Made by a program: the position numbers and the translations under genes. 64,000 nucleotides of DNA from Kitasatospora humi (GTDB lineage: Bacteria; Actinomycetota; Actinomycetes; Streptomycetales; Streptomycetaceae). The stretch is from contig NZ_JAJJPA010000031.1 of the NCBI RefSeq assembly GCF_020907985.1, forward strand, positions 1 to 64,000, written 5' to 3'. The notes under the pieces are model-generated. The model was not told where the DNA came from. It worked only from the letters and a program-made list of their open reading frames with translations, and did no database searches. This document shows positions 7,527-15,762 of this stretch, one piece after another (positions within the stretch are counted from its first letter, which is position 1; each line of letters starts with the position of its first letter).

Positions 7527-9361
7527 TGGCCGCACCCGGACTGGCGATCGACTTCGCGCTCGCGGGCGTGGCCGTCGGGAGCGCGGCGGCGCTCAGCGGG
7601 GTCGGGCTGGTGGTCTGCTACCGGCTGACCGGAGTGCTCAATCTGGCGCAGGGCGGGATCGCCGTGTTCACCGCGTACCTGCTGCGCGAGCTCGCCGTGG
7701 TGCGCGGCTGGCCGCTCTGGTTGGCGGCGGCCGTCTGCCTGCTGCTGGTCGCGCCCGGGCTCGGGGTGCTGCTGCAGTTCGGCGTCTTCGGGCCGCTCCG
7801 GCGGCGGGCGGCCGGGGTCGGCGAGCTGGTGGTGGCGTCCGTGGGGGTGCTGGTGCTGCTGATCGGGCTGGTGGCGGCCATGTGGGGCACGGCGCCGCTG
7901 GCCGACGTGCCGTCGCTGGTACCGGTGCGCACCTTCACGCTCCCGGGTGGGCGGCTGCTGCGCCTGGACACGGTGGCCCAGCTGGGTGCGGTGCTGGTGG
8001 TGGCCTGCGCGGTGTGGGCGGTGGGCCGGTTCACCCGGTTCGGGGTGCGCAGCCGGGCGGTCGCGGACGACCCGGCGCTGGCCGAGCTGGCGGGGGTGAA
8101 CGCCGAGGCGGTCGGCGCGGTCGGCTGGGCGTTCGGGGCGCTGACGGCCGGTCTGGTCGGGGTGCTGCTGGCTCCGTTGGTGCTGCTCGACCCCTACGGT
8201 CTGCCCCTGTTGGTACTGGAGACCCTGGCGGTGGCGGTGGCCGCCCGGTTCCACAGCCTGCCGGTGGCGGTGGCCGCCGGGCTGGCGCTGGGCATCGTGC
8301 AGGCGGAGCTGGCCTGGCTGCACCCGTCCGGCACGCTGATGCCGGTGGTGGACGCCGGCCAGTCCAACCTGTTCGCGGTGGCCCTGCTGGTGGCCGCCCT
8401 GGTGCCGTGGGGGGAGGCGGAGCAGGGGCTGGTCGGCGGCGGGGCGCTGCTGGCCGGGCCGGCGGCTCCGCGCCACCGGGACGGGTGGGCGCCGCTGCTG
8501 TGCGCGGTGGTGCTGCTCACCCCGCTGGCGCTGCGCGGTGGCGGGGTGCGGGCGCTGCTGACCGTGCCGGGGATCGCGCTGGTGCTGCTCTCGGTGGTGC
8601 TGGTCACCGGCAGCGGTGGACTGGTCTCGCTGGCCCAGGGCGCGTTCGCCGGGCTGGGCGCGCTGGGAACCGCGCAGCTCGTCTCCGGGCAGGTGCCGGG
8701 CGGTGCCGCACTGGTGGTGGCCGTGCTCGGGCTGGCCGCCGCCGGGGTGCTGGTCGGCTGGCCGGTGGTGCACCGCCGGGGCCTGGTGCTGGCCATGGTG
8801 ACCTTCGCGCTGGCTGTCGGGCTGAGCCGCTTCGTCTTCCAACAGCCGTACGCCACCGCGGGATTGACAGGTGCCCGGCCCTCGTTCCTGCACAGCGACC
8901 GGGCGCTGTACGCGGCCGAGCTGGCGGTGCTGGCGGCGGGCGCGCTGCTGGTGGCGGCCGTGCGCCGGGGGCGGCTGGGCCGGGCCCTGCTGGCCACCCG
9001 CGACCACGAGGCGGGCGCCTGGGCGGCAGGGGTGGCGGTGCCGCGGCTCAAGCTGCTGGTCTTCGTGCTCGGCGCCGCGCTGGCCGGGGCCGGCGGGGTG
9101 CTGCTGGCGATGGCGGGCGGCGCGTTCGACCCGGCGACGTTCGACCCGGTACAGGGTCTGGTCTGGTTCGCGACGGTGGTGGTGACCGGGGTGGACAGCG
9201 CCGCCGGCGCGGTGCTGGCCCCGTTCGTGCTGGTCGCGCTGGACTCCGCCACGGTGCCCGGCATGTCGGCCGTGGTGGTCGGGGCGCTGGCCACCGCAAC
9301 CGGGCACCTGCCCGGCGGGCTCACCGGATGGGCGCGCAGCCGACTGGGGGCCTGGTCGTGA
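7526..9361 (+). CDS. Fused LivH-LivM branched-chain amino acid-type ABC permease
   Basis: A 611-residue membrane protein that joins the two permease subunits of a branched-chain amino acid-type importer, which are normally separate proteins of about 300 residues. The N-terminal half (about 1-275) looks like LivH (ALSGVGLVVCYRLTGVLNLAQGG, then GVRSRAVADDPALAELAGVN). The C-terminal half (about 330-611) looks like LivM (LVTGSGGLVSLAQGAFAGLGA, then RGRLGRALLATRDHE and the AGAGGVLLAMAGG helix). The GxxNLAQG-type and SLAQGAF motifs are both present. The ATG overlaps the previous stop (ATGA), and the stop overlaps the GTG of the first ATPase (GTGA). The C-terminal coupling regions of both halves are intact, so I read it as a natural fusion and not a frameshift artefact. 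Confidence 0.88.
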   Translation: MAAPGLAIDFALAGVAVGSAAALSGVGLVVCYRLTGVLNLAQGGIAVFTAYLLRELAVVRGWPLWLAAAVCLLLVAPGLGVLLQFGVFGPLRRRAAGVGELVVASVGVLVLLIGLVAAMWGTAPLADVPSLVPVRTFTLPGGRLLRLDTVAQLGAVLVVACAVWAVGRFTRFGVRSRAVADDPALAELAGVNAEAVGAVGWAFGALTAGLVGVLLAPLVLLDPYGLPLLVLETLAVAVAARFHSLPVAVAAGLALGIVQAELAWLHPSGTLMPVVDAGQSNLFAVALLVAALVPWGEAEQGLVGGGALLAGPAAPRHRDGWAPLLCAVVLLTPLALRGGGVRALLTVPGIALVLLSVVLVTGSGGLVSLAQGAFAGLGALGTAQLVSGQVPGGAALVVAVLGLAAAGVLVGWPVVHRRGLVLAMVTFALAVGLSRFVFQQPYATAGLTGARPSFLHSDRALYAAELAVLAAGALLVAAVRRGRLGRALLATRDHEAGAWAAGVAVPRLKLLVFVLGAALAGAGGVLLAMAGGAFDPATFDPVQGLVWFATVVVTGVDSAAGAVLAPFVLVALDSATVPGMSAVVVGALATATGHLPGGLTGWARSRLGAWS

Positions 9362-10059
9362 CCGCCTTGCGTGCCCGGTCCCTGACCCGCCGGCTCGGCG
9401 GGGTCGCCGTGGTGAACGGTGTCGACCTGGACCTGACGCCGGGACAGGTCACCGCGCTGGTCGGGCCCAACGGTGCGGGCAAGAGCGTGCTGCTGGACTG
9501 CCTCAGCGGGGTGGCCCGGCCCGATGGCGGCCGGATCCTGCTCGGTGCGCGGGAGGTCACCCGGGCGCCCTGCCACTGGCGGGCCAGGCTCGGGCTGGCC
9601 CGGACCTTCCAGCAGGTGGCCGTCTTCCAAGGGCTGACCGTGGCGCAGAACGTACTCGTCGGGGCGGAGCAGCACGGTGCCTCGGGGCCCCTCGGGCGGG
9701 CCCGGGTGGCGGGTGTGCTGCGGCTGCTCGGGCTGGCCGAGTTGGCCGCGCACCCGGTCGCCGGGCTGCCGCTCGGGGTGCTGCGGCTGGTGGAGCTGGG
9801 GCGGGCGCTGGCCGGCGGACCCCGGGTGCTGCTGGTGGACGAGGTTTCGGTTGGCCTGGATGCCACCCAGGTCGCTTGGGTGGCGCAGGTGTTGGCGATG
9901 GCGGCGGGCGAGGGCACCGCGGTGCTGCTGGTCGAGCACGACCTGGCCCTGGTGGCCCGGCTCGCGGACCGCGCATATGTGCTGGACACCGGCCGGGTGG
10001 TCGCGGCGGGCACGATCGCCGAGGTGCTGGCCGACGAACGGGTGCGGAGGCTCTGGTGA
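9358..10059 (+). CDS. LivG-like ABC transporter ATPase with degenerate signature motif
   Basis: A 233-residue ATPase of the branched-chain amino acid importer type. Walker A is intact (GPNGAGKS, near 34), the Q-loop is RTFQQ, Walker B with the catalytic Glu is VLLVDE, and the switch histidine is present in LLVEHDLALV. The ABC signature is degraded: the usual LSYGQQR-type segment reads LPLGVLRLVELGRAL. The GTG start overlaps the permease stop and its own stop overlaps the next GTG, so the four genes form one translationally coupled operon. The broken signature matters because it should pair with the Walker A site of the partner ATPase, which is also broken (see findings). Confidence 0.88.
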   Translation: MTALRARSLTRRLGGVAVVNGVDLDLTPGQVTALVGPNGAGKSVLLDCLSGVARPDGGRILLGAREVTRAPCHWRARLGLARTFQQVAVFQGLTVAQNVLVGAEQHGASGPLGRARVAGVLRLLGLAELAAHPVAGLPLGVLRLVELGRALAGGPRVLLVDEVSVGLDATQVAWVAQVLAMAAGEGTAVLLVEHDLALVARLADRAYVLDTGRVVAAGTIAEVLADERVRRLW

Positions 10060-10709
10060 CCACGCCGCTGCGGCTCGCGCTCCGCGGTGTCACCGTGCGC
10101 CGGGGGCCGGTGGTGCGCCTCGCCGGAGTGGACATCCGCTGCCCGGCCGACCGGCTCGGCTTCCTGATCGGTCGCAACGGCTCCGGCCGCACCGCGGTGC
10201 TGGAGGCATTGGCCGGGCTGGTGCCGCACCACGACGGCACGGTGCTGCTCGACGGACGCGACATCGGCTCGCTGGCCCCGCACCGGCGGGCCGCCCTCGG
10301 CGTGGTGCTGGTGCCGGCCCGCCGCGCGGTCTTCCCGACCCTCACGGTGGCCGAGACCCTGGCACTGGCCGGTCGTCCACCGCAGCCGATCCTCGACGTC
10401 TTCCCGGAGTTGGCCCCACTGCTGCCGCGCCGGGCCACCGCACTTTCCGGCGGCCAGCAGCAACTGCTGGCCCTGGCCCGGGCGTTGCTCACCGAACCCG
10501 TCGTGCTGCTGCTGGACGAGCCGGACCGCGGCCTGGCCCCCTCCGTCACTGCCCGACTACATGAGCAACTCGCCGGGCGCACTGCCTTGTTGACTGCCCG
10601 AACGCTGCCCTCCTGGGCACCGTCGAGCGCGCTGGTCCATGTGCTGGAGCGCGGCCGAGTCGTCTGGCACGGCGAGGCGGGCGAACTGCGGGCGGCCTCG
10701 CGGTTCTGA
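10056..10709 (+). CDS. LivF-like ABC transporter ATPase with degenerate Walker A
   Basis: A 217-residue ATPase, the second nucleotide-binding subunit of the importer. The signature LSGGQQQLLALARAL and Walker B VVLLLDEPDRGLAP are canonical. Walker A is not: GRNGSGRT has Arg in place of the invariant Lys. The Q-loop, usually VPQGRR in LivF proteins, reads VPARR. The switch region, usually LLVEQN or LLVEH, reads LLTARTL. The protein is otherwise full length and in frame, so this looks like specialisation and not decay. The start GTG overlaps the LivG stop. A hairpin-like segment follows at 10758-10788. Confidence 0.85.
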   Translation: MTTPLRLALRGVTVRRGPVVRLAGVDIRCPADRLGFLIGRNGSGRTAVLEALAGLVPHHDGTVLLDGRDIGSLAPHRRAALGVVLVPARRAVFPTLTVAETLALAGRPPQPILDVFPELAPLLPRRATALSGGQQQLLALARALLTEPVVLLLDEPDRGLAPSVTARLHEQLAGRTALLTARTLPSWAPSSALVHVLERGRVVWHGEAGELRAASRF

Positions 10710-10757
10710 GTGCGCCGAGCGTCCCTGACGCCTGATCAGGTGCCTGCTCAGGGAGAA

Positions 10758-10788
10758 CCCTGATCTTGAAGGTGGGGTCCGATCAGGG
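10758..10788 (+). terminator. Possible terminator after the liv-like operon
   Basis: CCCTGATC (10758-10765) pairs with GATCAGGG (10781-10788) across a 15-base loop, about 50 bases after the last ATPase stop. A further CCTGATCAGG palindrome precedes it (10732-10741). The stem is modest and no U-tract is visible, as is common in streptomycetes. Confidence 0.35.
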
Positions 10789-10883
10789 CGGATCCCCGAT
10801 GGCCGGGGCACCGCCGGTCGGCAGACTCTTCGACGAGCCGGAACGCAACCGGCCCCGAACCGCCGACCCGGAGAGAACTCGCC

Positions 10884-12119
10884 GTGAAGAGCCCTGCCAC
10901 CCGTACTCGTTGGACCACCGCAGCAGCAGCCGCCGCCCTCACCGCCGCGCTCGCCGTCGGCACGATCACGCCGGCGATCGCCGCGACCACCGCCGGCGCA
11001 CCAGCGGCCGCCGGTGCCGTCGCCGCCGGGTCCAGCACCACCGTGCCACCGCTGGACCCGGCGGCGATCCGGCAGGCCCTGGCGGACCGCCCGGCGGCGG
11101 ACGTCTCCGGCGGATTCGTCCAGGTCACCGGCAGCGCCGGGAAGTTCACCGGCACCTCGGGCCAGGGGATCAACCCGGACGGCCGGTTCCGGATCGGCTC
11201 GATCTCCAAGGTGTTCACCGCGACCGTGGTACTGCAGTTGGCCGCCGAGGGCAGGGTCGACCTGAACGGCACCGTGCAGCAGTACCTGCCCGGCGTGCTG
11301 CCGGCCGGCTTCCCGCCGATCGAGGTGGGTCAACTGCTCAACCACACCAGCGGGTTGCCCGGCGGCTCGGTCGGCTGGGGCAACGGGGGCACCGACTGGT
11401 TCGCCGACCACCGGTTCGACAGCTGGACGCCGCAGCAGATCGTCGCCGGGATGGCCGGCGAGCAGATGAGCTTCCAGCCCGGCACCGCGCAGCAGTACAA
11501 CGGCATGAACACCTTCGTGGCCGGGATGGTCATCGAGAAGGTCACCGGCCACAGCTACGCCCAGGAGGTGCGCCGGCGCATCATCCAGCCGCTCGGCCTG
11601 CGCGACACCTCCGTCCCCAAGGCCGACGACCCGCGCCTGCCGGACGCCGCGGCCCACCCGTACCTGACCGTCCAGGACCCGAACGGCGGCTCGCACCAGG
11701 TGGACGTGACCGAACAGAGCCCGTGGCCGTGGGCGGAGGGCGGCCTGATCTCCAGCGCCCCCGACCTGTCCCACTTCTTCGACGCGCTCTTCCGCGGGCG
11801 CCTGCTCCCGCCCGCCCAGCAGCAGCTGCTCTTCACCGTTCCGGACGTTCCCGACCACCAGAGCAGCCACTGCAACACCGGCCCCACCGCCGGCCGCGCC
11901 TGCATGAGCATGGGCCTGGAGCGCGCCGAGCTGAACGGCCTGGTGGTCTGGGGCAAGACCGGCTCCCGCCCCGGTTGGACCAGCGGCGTCTTCGCCACCC
12001 GCGACCTCTCCCGCACCGTGGTCTACTCGGTCAACCCGACGGGCCTCGACGGTGCCGAGACGCCGTACTGGTACGGGATCGCGACGGCTGCGTTCGGCAT
12101 CGGCCAGCAGAAGCCCTGA
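10884..12119 (+). CDS. Secreted serine hydrolase, class C beta-lactamase / D-Ala-D-Ala carboxypeptidase family
   Basis: A 411-residue exported enzyme. The GTG at 10884 follows a GGAGAG ribosome site and begins a Sec signal peptide (KSPATRTRWTTAAAAAALT, cleavage near ATPAIA-A at about 34). The acyl-enzyme serine lies in the SxxK motif SISK (near 112-115), with LNHTSGLPGG after it as in class C relatives. The usual YSN tyrosine motif reads YNG (QQYNGMN), a variation of the third residue. The KTG box is KTG in VVWGKTGSRPGW. The likely substrate is a D-amino acid peptide or cell-wall fragment, but esterase activity is equally possible in this family. It stands alone between short intergenic regions. 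Confidence 0.88.
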   Translation: MKSPATRTRWTTAAAAAALTAALAVGTITPAIAATTAGAPAAAGAVAAGSSTTVPPLDPAAIRQALADRPAADVSGGFVQVTGSAGKFTGTSGQGINPDGRFRIGSISKVFTATVVLQLAAEGRVDLNGTVQQYLPGVLPAGFPPIEVGQLLNHTSGLPGGSVGWGNGGTDWFADHRFDSWTPQQIVAGMAGEQMSFQPGTAQQYNGMNTFVAGMVIEKVTGHSYAQEVRRRIIQPLGLRDTSVPKADDPRLPDAAAHPYLTVQDPNGGSHQVDVTEQSPWPWAEGGLISSAPDLSHFFDALFRGRLLPPAQQQLLFTVPDVPDHQSSHCNTGPTAGRACMSMGLERAELNGLVVWGKTGSRPGWTSGVFATRDLSRTVVYSVNPTGLDGAETPYWYGIATAAFGIGQQKP

Positions 12120-12318
12120 CGTTCGCGCACTGACCCGGGTGGTTGGCGCGGTCGAGTTCACCCCCGCCAGACCCGCGCCAGTGGGTGGTGCGGGCCACGG
12201 GGGCGCCCCCTCGAACGCGTCGATCACAGGCAGGGACTGCCCTGGCCGGCGCTGCGGCCGGAAACGATCGCAGGGTCGACGGTGGTCGATCGTCCGGCGA
12301 GGGAGCGATGATGAGGCT

Positions 12319-13080
12319 GTGACCGCTAGTTCTCGCGCCCAGTCCTTCGAGGTAGCCGCGGCTCAGTACGCGCTGAGTCGGCCTTCCTATCCAGCCGAGC
12401 TCTTCGACTCCATCGAGGAGTTGGCAGGCCGTCGTTTGGCGGGTGCCCGGGTCGCCGACATCGGCGCGGGTACCGGAATCGCCAGCGTGCTACTGCGGGA
12501 GCGGGGTGCGGATGTGATCGCTGTGGAGCCGGGTGAGGCCATGGCCGGCGAGTTCCGCCTGGCGCTCCCGGGCCTGCCGATCGTGAGGGGTGACGGTAAT
12601 GCGCTGCCCTTGGCGTCAGCTTCCTGTGACCTCATCACGTATGCGCAGTCCTGGCAGTGGACCGATCCCGGCCGGTCTGTCCCGGAGGCGTTGCGTGTCC
12701 TGGGTGCGGGTGGTGCGTTGGCGATCTGGTGGAACACCACGGCCTTCGACGTGCCGTGGATCCGCGAGCAGCACGGGCGCATCGCGCGCCACTGCGGGGT
12801 GAAGCCGAGGTCTGCGGTGCGCCCTTCGGACAGCGACGCCATCCGGTTGGCGGGGCTGACGGGGCTGCGGGTTCTGCGCCGGAAGCTGCGCTGGAGCCGC
12901 ACCGTCTCGCTGGACGTGCATCTCGCCAACATCGGCAGCCGTTCGGCCTTCCTCGTCCTTGAGGAGGCCGCCCGTCGTGCGTTCTTCGTCGATGAGCGTG
13001 AGCGGCTGAGCAGGCTCTTTCCGGGCGAGGAGGTGGAAGAGAGCTACGTGGTAGATCTCCTGGTGGCGCTCCGCCCCTGA
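12319..13080 (+). CDS. Class I SAM-dependent methyltransferase
   Basis: A 253-residue Rossmann-fold methyltransferase. The SAM-binding motif I is VADIGAGTGIASVLL (near 44-58), motif II has VIAVEPGEAM, and motif III is VLGAGGALAIWWN. The AQSWQWTDP segment is typical of the Methyltransf_11/UbiE-like group that acts on small molecules. The GTG at 12319 is chosen because the conserved FEVAAAQYALSRPSYP follows directly; longer frames add Arg-rich, unrelated residues. The acceptor is unknown. The 199 bases before it (12120-12318) hold no gene. It shares its domain plan with the methyltransferase at 57662, though the two are not close copies. Confidence 0.87.
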   Translation: MTASSRAQSFEVAAAQYALSRPSYPAELFDSIEELAGRRLAGARVADIGAGTGIASVLLRERGADVIAVEPGEAMAGEFRLALPGLPIVRGDGNALPLASASCDLITYAQSWQWTDPGRSVPEALRVLGAGGALAIWWNTTAFDVPWIREQHGRIARHCGVKPRSAVRPSDSDAIRLAGLTGLRVLRRKLRWSRTVSLDVHLANIGSRSAFLVLEEAARRAFFVDERERLSRLFPGEEVEESYVVDLLVALRP

Positions 13081-13221
13081 CGTTGTGCGGCTACGGTGCG
13101 GGGCGGTGCGGTCATGCTGCCGACGCGAGTGGTCGGCCGCCCCCGCGAAAGCCTTCCTCGCTGCGGATGCGGCCCCGCTCCCGGCGCCGGGCAGCCAGGA
13201 CATCGGGATGGGTGATCCGGG

Positions 13222-13243
13222 CGGTCGGGTGTTGCCCCGACCG
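13222..13243. terminator. Hairpin between convergent genes
   Basis: CGGTCGGG (13222-13229) and CCCGACCG (13236-13243) form an 8-bp stem with a 6-base loop. It lies between the plus-strand methyltransferase and the minus-strand acyltransferase, so it could stop transcripts from both sides. Confidence 0.5.
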
Positions 13244-13291
13244 ACCGGTTCGGGCACCGTGCCGACCCGCTGAACGTTGCTGGTCGGAGCC

Positions 13292-14557
13292 TTAGCGCTG
13301 CGGCGTCGCCAACTGCCGCAGGTGGTCGGTGATGGCGGCGTTGAGCGGGGCGGTCAGGGCGGCGCGGGTGTGATCGGCGAGGGTGGTCAGGACGGCACCC
13401 CTGGGGTGGCGGGTGAGGGAGACGGCGAGTGGGTGGGAGGGGCCGAGGGGCGGCAGGAGGGCGGCGGCGGCGAGGCGGGCGGTGCCGAGGGTGGCGCACG
13501 GGCCGGATGCGGACGGGAGGCTGGTGCAGAGGAGGGAGGAGTAGCGGGGGGACTCGACGTAGCGGCCGGCCGCGGCGCCGAAGGCGGTGTGGCGGCGGGC
13601 CCGGGATGCGACCAATTGGGCCTGCAGGGAGGCGCGCTGACGTAGGTCGGTGCGGCGGATCCGGTGGTCCAGGGCGGCCAGGCGCAATCGCGGGTCGGGG
13701 TGGGCGGGGAGCGGTAGGCGCACGGTGGCGTAGTGGTTGCCGAGCAGGGTGCTCTGGTCGGCGGTGCGGACGTCGACCGGGACCATGGCGCAGGCGGCTG
13801 AGCCGGACAGGCCCAGCTCCCGGAGGGCGCCCGCGACAGCGGCGAGGAGCACGGCGGTGTTCGAACTCCTCGGACCGTCGAGCGCGTTGCGTGCGGCGGC
13901 CAGCAACTCGCCGGGCAACCGGGTGAAGGTGAGGTCGCGGCCCGCACCGAGCTGACCGTGGAACGGGAGGGGCCGGGACTTGGGCAGCAGGTCGTCCAGG
14001 GCCCAGGCCAGCTTGCGGGCGAGTGAGGCCGGCGGGAGCAGGGAGGGCGGGGAGACCGGCGACCGCGGTCGGCGTTCAGGGGCTGGGTCCAGCAGTGCGG
14101 TCAGCATGATGCTGAGCGATTGCCCGTCCAGCAGCGCGTGGTGGGCCCGCAGCAGCACGGCGAACCCGTCGGCGTCCGGGAGCAGGTGCAGTTGCCATGG
14201 TGGCTGCCCGGCGGGCAGCGGCTCGCTGAGCAGGGGGCCCAGCTCGCCGGAGGCGGTGACGTGCCGATCGCCTTCGAATGCCGGATCCTCATGCCAGTGC
14301 GGCCAGTTGCCGGCTTCGATGAACGGTACCGCGCGCAACCGCCGGAACCCGCCGAGCCGTTGGAGCACCCGTGTCCGCAACTGCGCCAGGGCAGGCGGCG
14401 GACCGTCGAACCAGGCCGCGTAACCGACCGTCGTGCAGGCCGCGCCGCTGCTCTGCTGCCGGTGGAACCACGCGTCCAGTGGCGGCATCGGCTCCGCCTC
14501 GGCCGCACGGGTGCCGTCGGCCGGCTCAACCCAGGCGGGCGATGGCGTCCGCGACAC
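13292..14557 (-). CDS. WS/DGAT-like (condensation-fold) acyltransferase
   Basis: A 421-residue acyltransferase of the wax ester synthase/diacylglycerol acyltransferase fold. The catalytic HHxxxDG motif is HHALLDG (near 141-147). PLDAWFHRQQ near residue 26 matches the usual start of this family, and SSNTAVLLAAVAGALREL plus GNHYATVRLPLP fit the second half. The ATG at 14557 overlaps the glycosyltransferase by 32 bases; the ATG at 14488, preceded by a GAGGCGGAG stretch, would start just at the conserved region and leave a 37-base gap, so it is a serious alternative. It is the last gene of a trio with the glycosyltransferase and hydrolase. The acyl acceptor could be the product of that glycosyltransferase. 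Confidence 0.75.
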   Translation of the reverse strand: MSRTPSPAWVEPADGTRAAEAEPMPPLDAWFHRQQSSGAACTTVGYAAWFDGPPPALAQLRTRVLQRLGGFRRLRAVPFIEAGNWPHWHEDPAFEGDRHVTASGELGPLLSEPLPAGQPPWQLHLLPDADGFAVLLRAHHALLDGQSLSIMLTALLDPAPERRPRSPVSPPSLLPPASLARKLAWALDDLLPKSRPLPFHGQLGAGRDLTFTRLPGELLAAARNALDGPRSSNTAVLLAAVAGALRELGLSGSAACAMVPVDVRTADQSTLLGNHYATVRLPLPAHPDPRLRLAALDHRIRRTDLRQRASLQAQLVASRARRHTAFGAAAGRYVESPRYSSLLCTSLPSASGPCATLGTARLAAAALLPPLGPSHPLAVSLTRHPRGAVLTTLADHTRAALTAPLNAAITDHLRQLATPQR

Positions 14558-15758
14558 TGCCGGCTCCGTCCTCCCGTTGCAGTGCTCGCGCGAGGCTCGC
14601 CGCCCTGTGCCGCGGTCCTCCGCGCCGGGTCGCCGCCAGCAGTGCTTCGGCCAACCGGATCTCGGTCAACTCGCGGTAGGAGATGACCTGTTCACTGACG
14701 CCAAGCTCCACCAGCCGTGCCGCCCACCAGGGTTGGTCGGTCATCACCGGCACTGGCACGGCCGGCACCCCGGCGCGCAGGCCGGCGGCCGTGGTGCCCG
14801 CGCCGGCGTGGTGGACCACGGCGGCGGTGCGCGGCATCAACCAGCCGTGCGGGACGGCGTCGACGGTGATGATGTCGTCGTCGATCACGTCCAGGCCGAC
14901 CCAGCCGGACTGGACGATGCCCCGCAAGCCGGCCCGACGCAGGGCGCCGGCGGCCAGCCTGCTCAGTTGCTCCGGGTCGCCCGGCATCATGCTGCCGAAG
15001 CCGACCAGCACGGGTGGCGGGCCGGCCGCCAGGAAGTCGGCCAGCAGGGTGGGTGGTTGCCACCGGGGGCACTCGTGCGGCCACCAGTAGCCCGCCACCC
15101 GCAGTCCGGACCGCCAGTCCGTGGGCCGTGGCAGCACCGTGGGACTGTAGCCGTGCCAGATCGGCCAGTTGTCGCGTTCCCGGAGCGCCCGCATCCGGCG
15201 GCTGCCGACCGGCGGGAGCCCGAGCCGGCGGTGGACCGCGCGGACGGCGGCGTCGTAGAGGGAGTCGAACGCCGCGTTCGCGATCCGCGCCCGCGGCACA
15301 TTGGCGCGGCCGGGTGCTCGCCAGGCCATCGAGCAGGGCGCGAACCACCGGCTGGGCACGTCCGGTTGCAGGAACGCGCCGAGCGTGGGGATCCGGTGGT
15401 GGCGGGCCGCCACCGAGCCGATCGGAGCCGCGAGGGTCGACAGCAGGATCAGGTCCGCCTTGGGGTCGACGGCGGCGAGGATCCCGTCGACGAGGTCGAG
15501 CGCGGCCTGTGCGCCCGCGCCCCGGAGCTCACGCAGCGCCCGCAAGCCGCTGCCCCGCCGGCTGTGCGCGCCGAGCAGTGCCTCGAACGGATCCGCTCCG
15601 ATCGGCCGGATGCGCAGCCCGCAGCAGGACACCAGGCTCTCGAACCGGGCGTGGGTGGCCAGTTCGACGTCATGGCCGTCGGCCAGCAGTCGGTGGGCCA
15701 GGCCGGTGTAGGGGGCCACCGAGCCGGTGGTGCCCACCGTGACGATCTGGATCCTCAT
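14526..15758 (-). CDS. GT1/UGT-type glycosyltransferase
   Basis: A 410-residue GT-B glycosyltransferase of the sterol/natural-product UGT type. The N-terminal acceptor domain opens with MRIQIVTVGTTGSVAPYTGL, the family's usual first strand and loop. The C-terminal donor domain has VLVGFGSMMPGDP and the nucleotide-sugar signature HHAGAGTTAAGLRAG (about 332-346), followed by DQPWWAARL. The ATG at 15758 is chosen because it begins exactly at the first strand. It starts 4 bases after the upstream hydrolase stop, so the two are one operon. The donor is probably a UDP- or dTDP-sugar. The acceptor, perhaps a hydrophobic alcohol, cannot be named. Confidence 0.9.
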   Translation of the reverse strand: MRIQIVTVGTTGSVAPYTGLAHRLLADGHDVELATHARFESLVSCCGLRIRPIGADPFEALLGAHSRRGSGLRALRELRGAGAQAALDLVDGILAAVDPKADLILLSTLAAPIGSVAARHHRIPTLGAFLQPDVPSRWFAPCSMAWRAPGRANVPRARIANAAFDSLYDAAVRAVHRRLGLPPVGSRRMRALRERDNWPIWHGYSPTVLPRPTDWRSGLRVAGYWWPHECPRWQPPTLLADFLAAGPPPVLVGFGSMMPGDPEQLSRLAAGALRRAGLRGIVQSGWVGLDVIDDDIITVDAVPHGWLMPRTAAVVHHAGAGTTAAGLRAGVPAVPVPVMTDQPWWAARLVELGVSEQVISYRELTEIRLAEALLAATRRGGPRHRAASLARALQREDGAGSVADAIARLG

Positions 15759-15762
15759 CCGG

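Noticed and set aside
5007..7535. One 842-codon minus frame covering the binding protein and the lipoprotein region
   Set aside because: Only the part from the GTG at 6344 looks like protein of a known family, with its own lipoprotein signal; the rest is out-of-frame sequence of the lipoprotein gene and its promoter.
13292..14557. HHxxxDG protein read as a free-standing NRPS condensation domain
   Set aside because: The PLDAWF start, overall length and lack of carrier or adenylation partners fit the WS/DGAT acyltransferase branch better.
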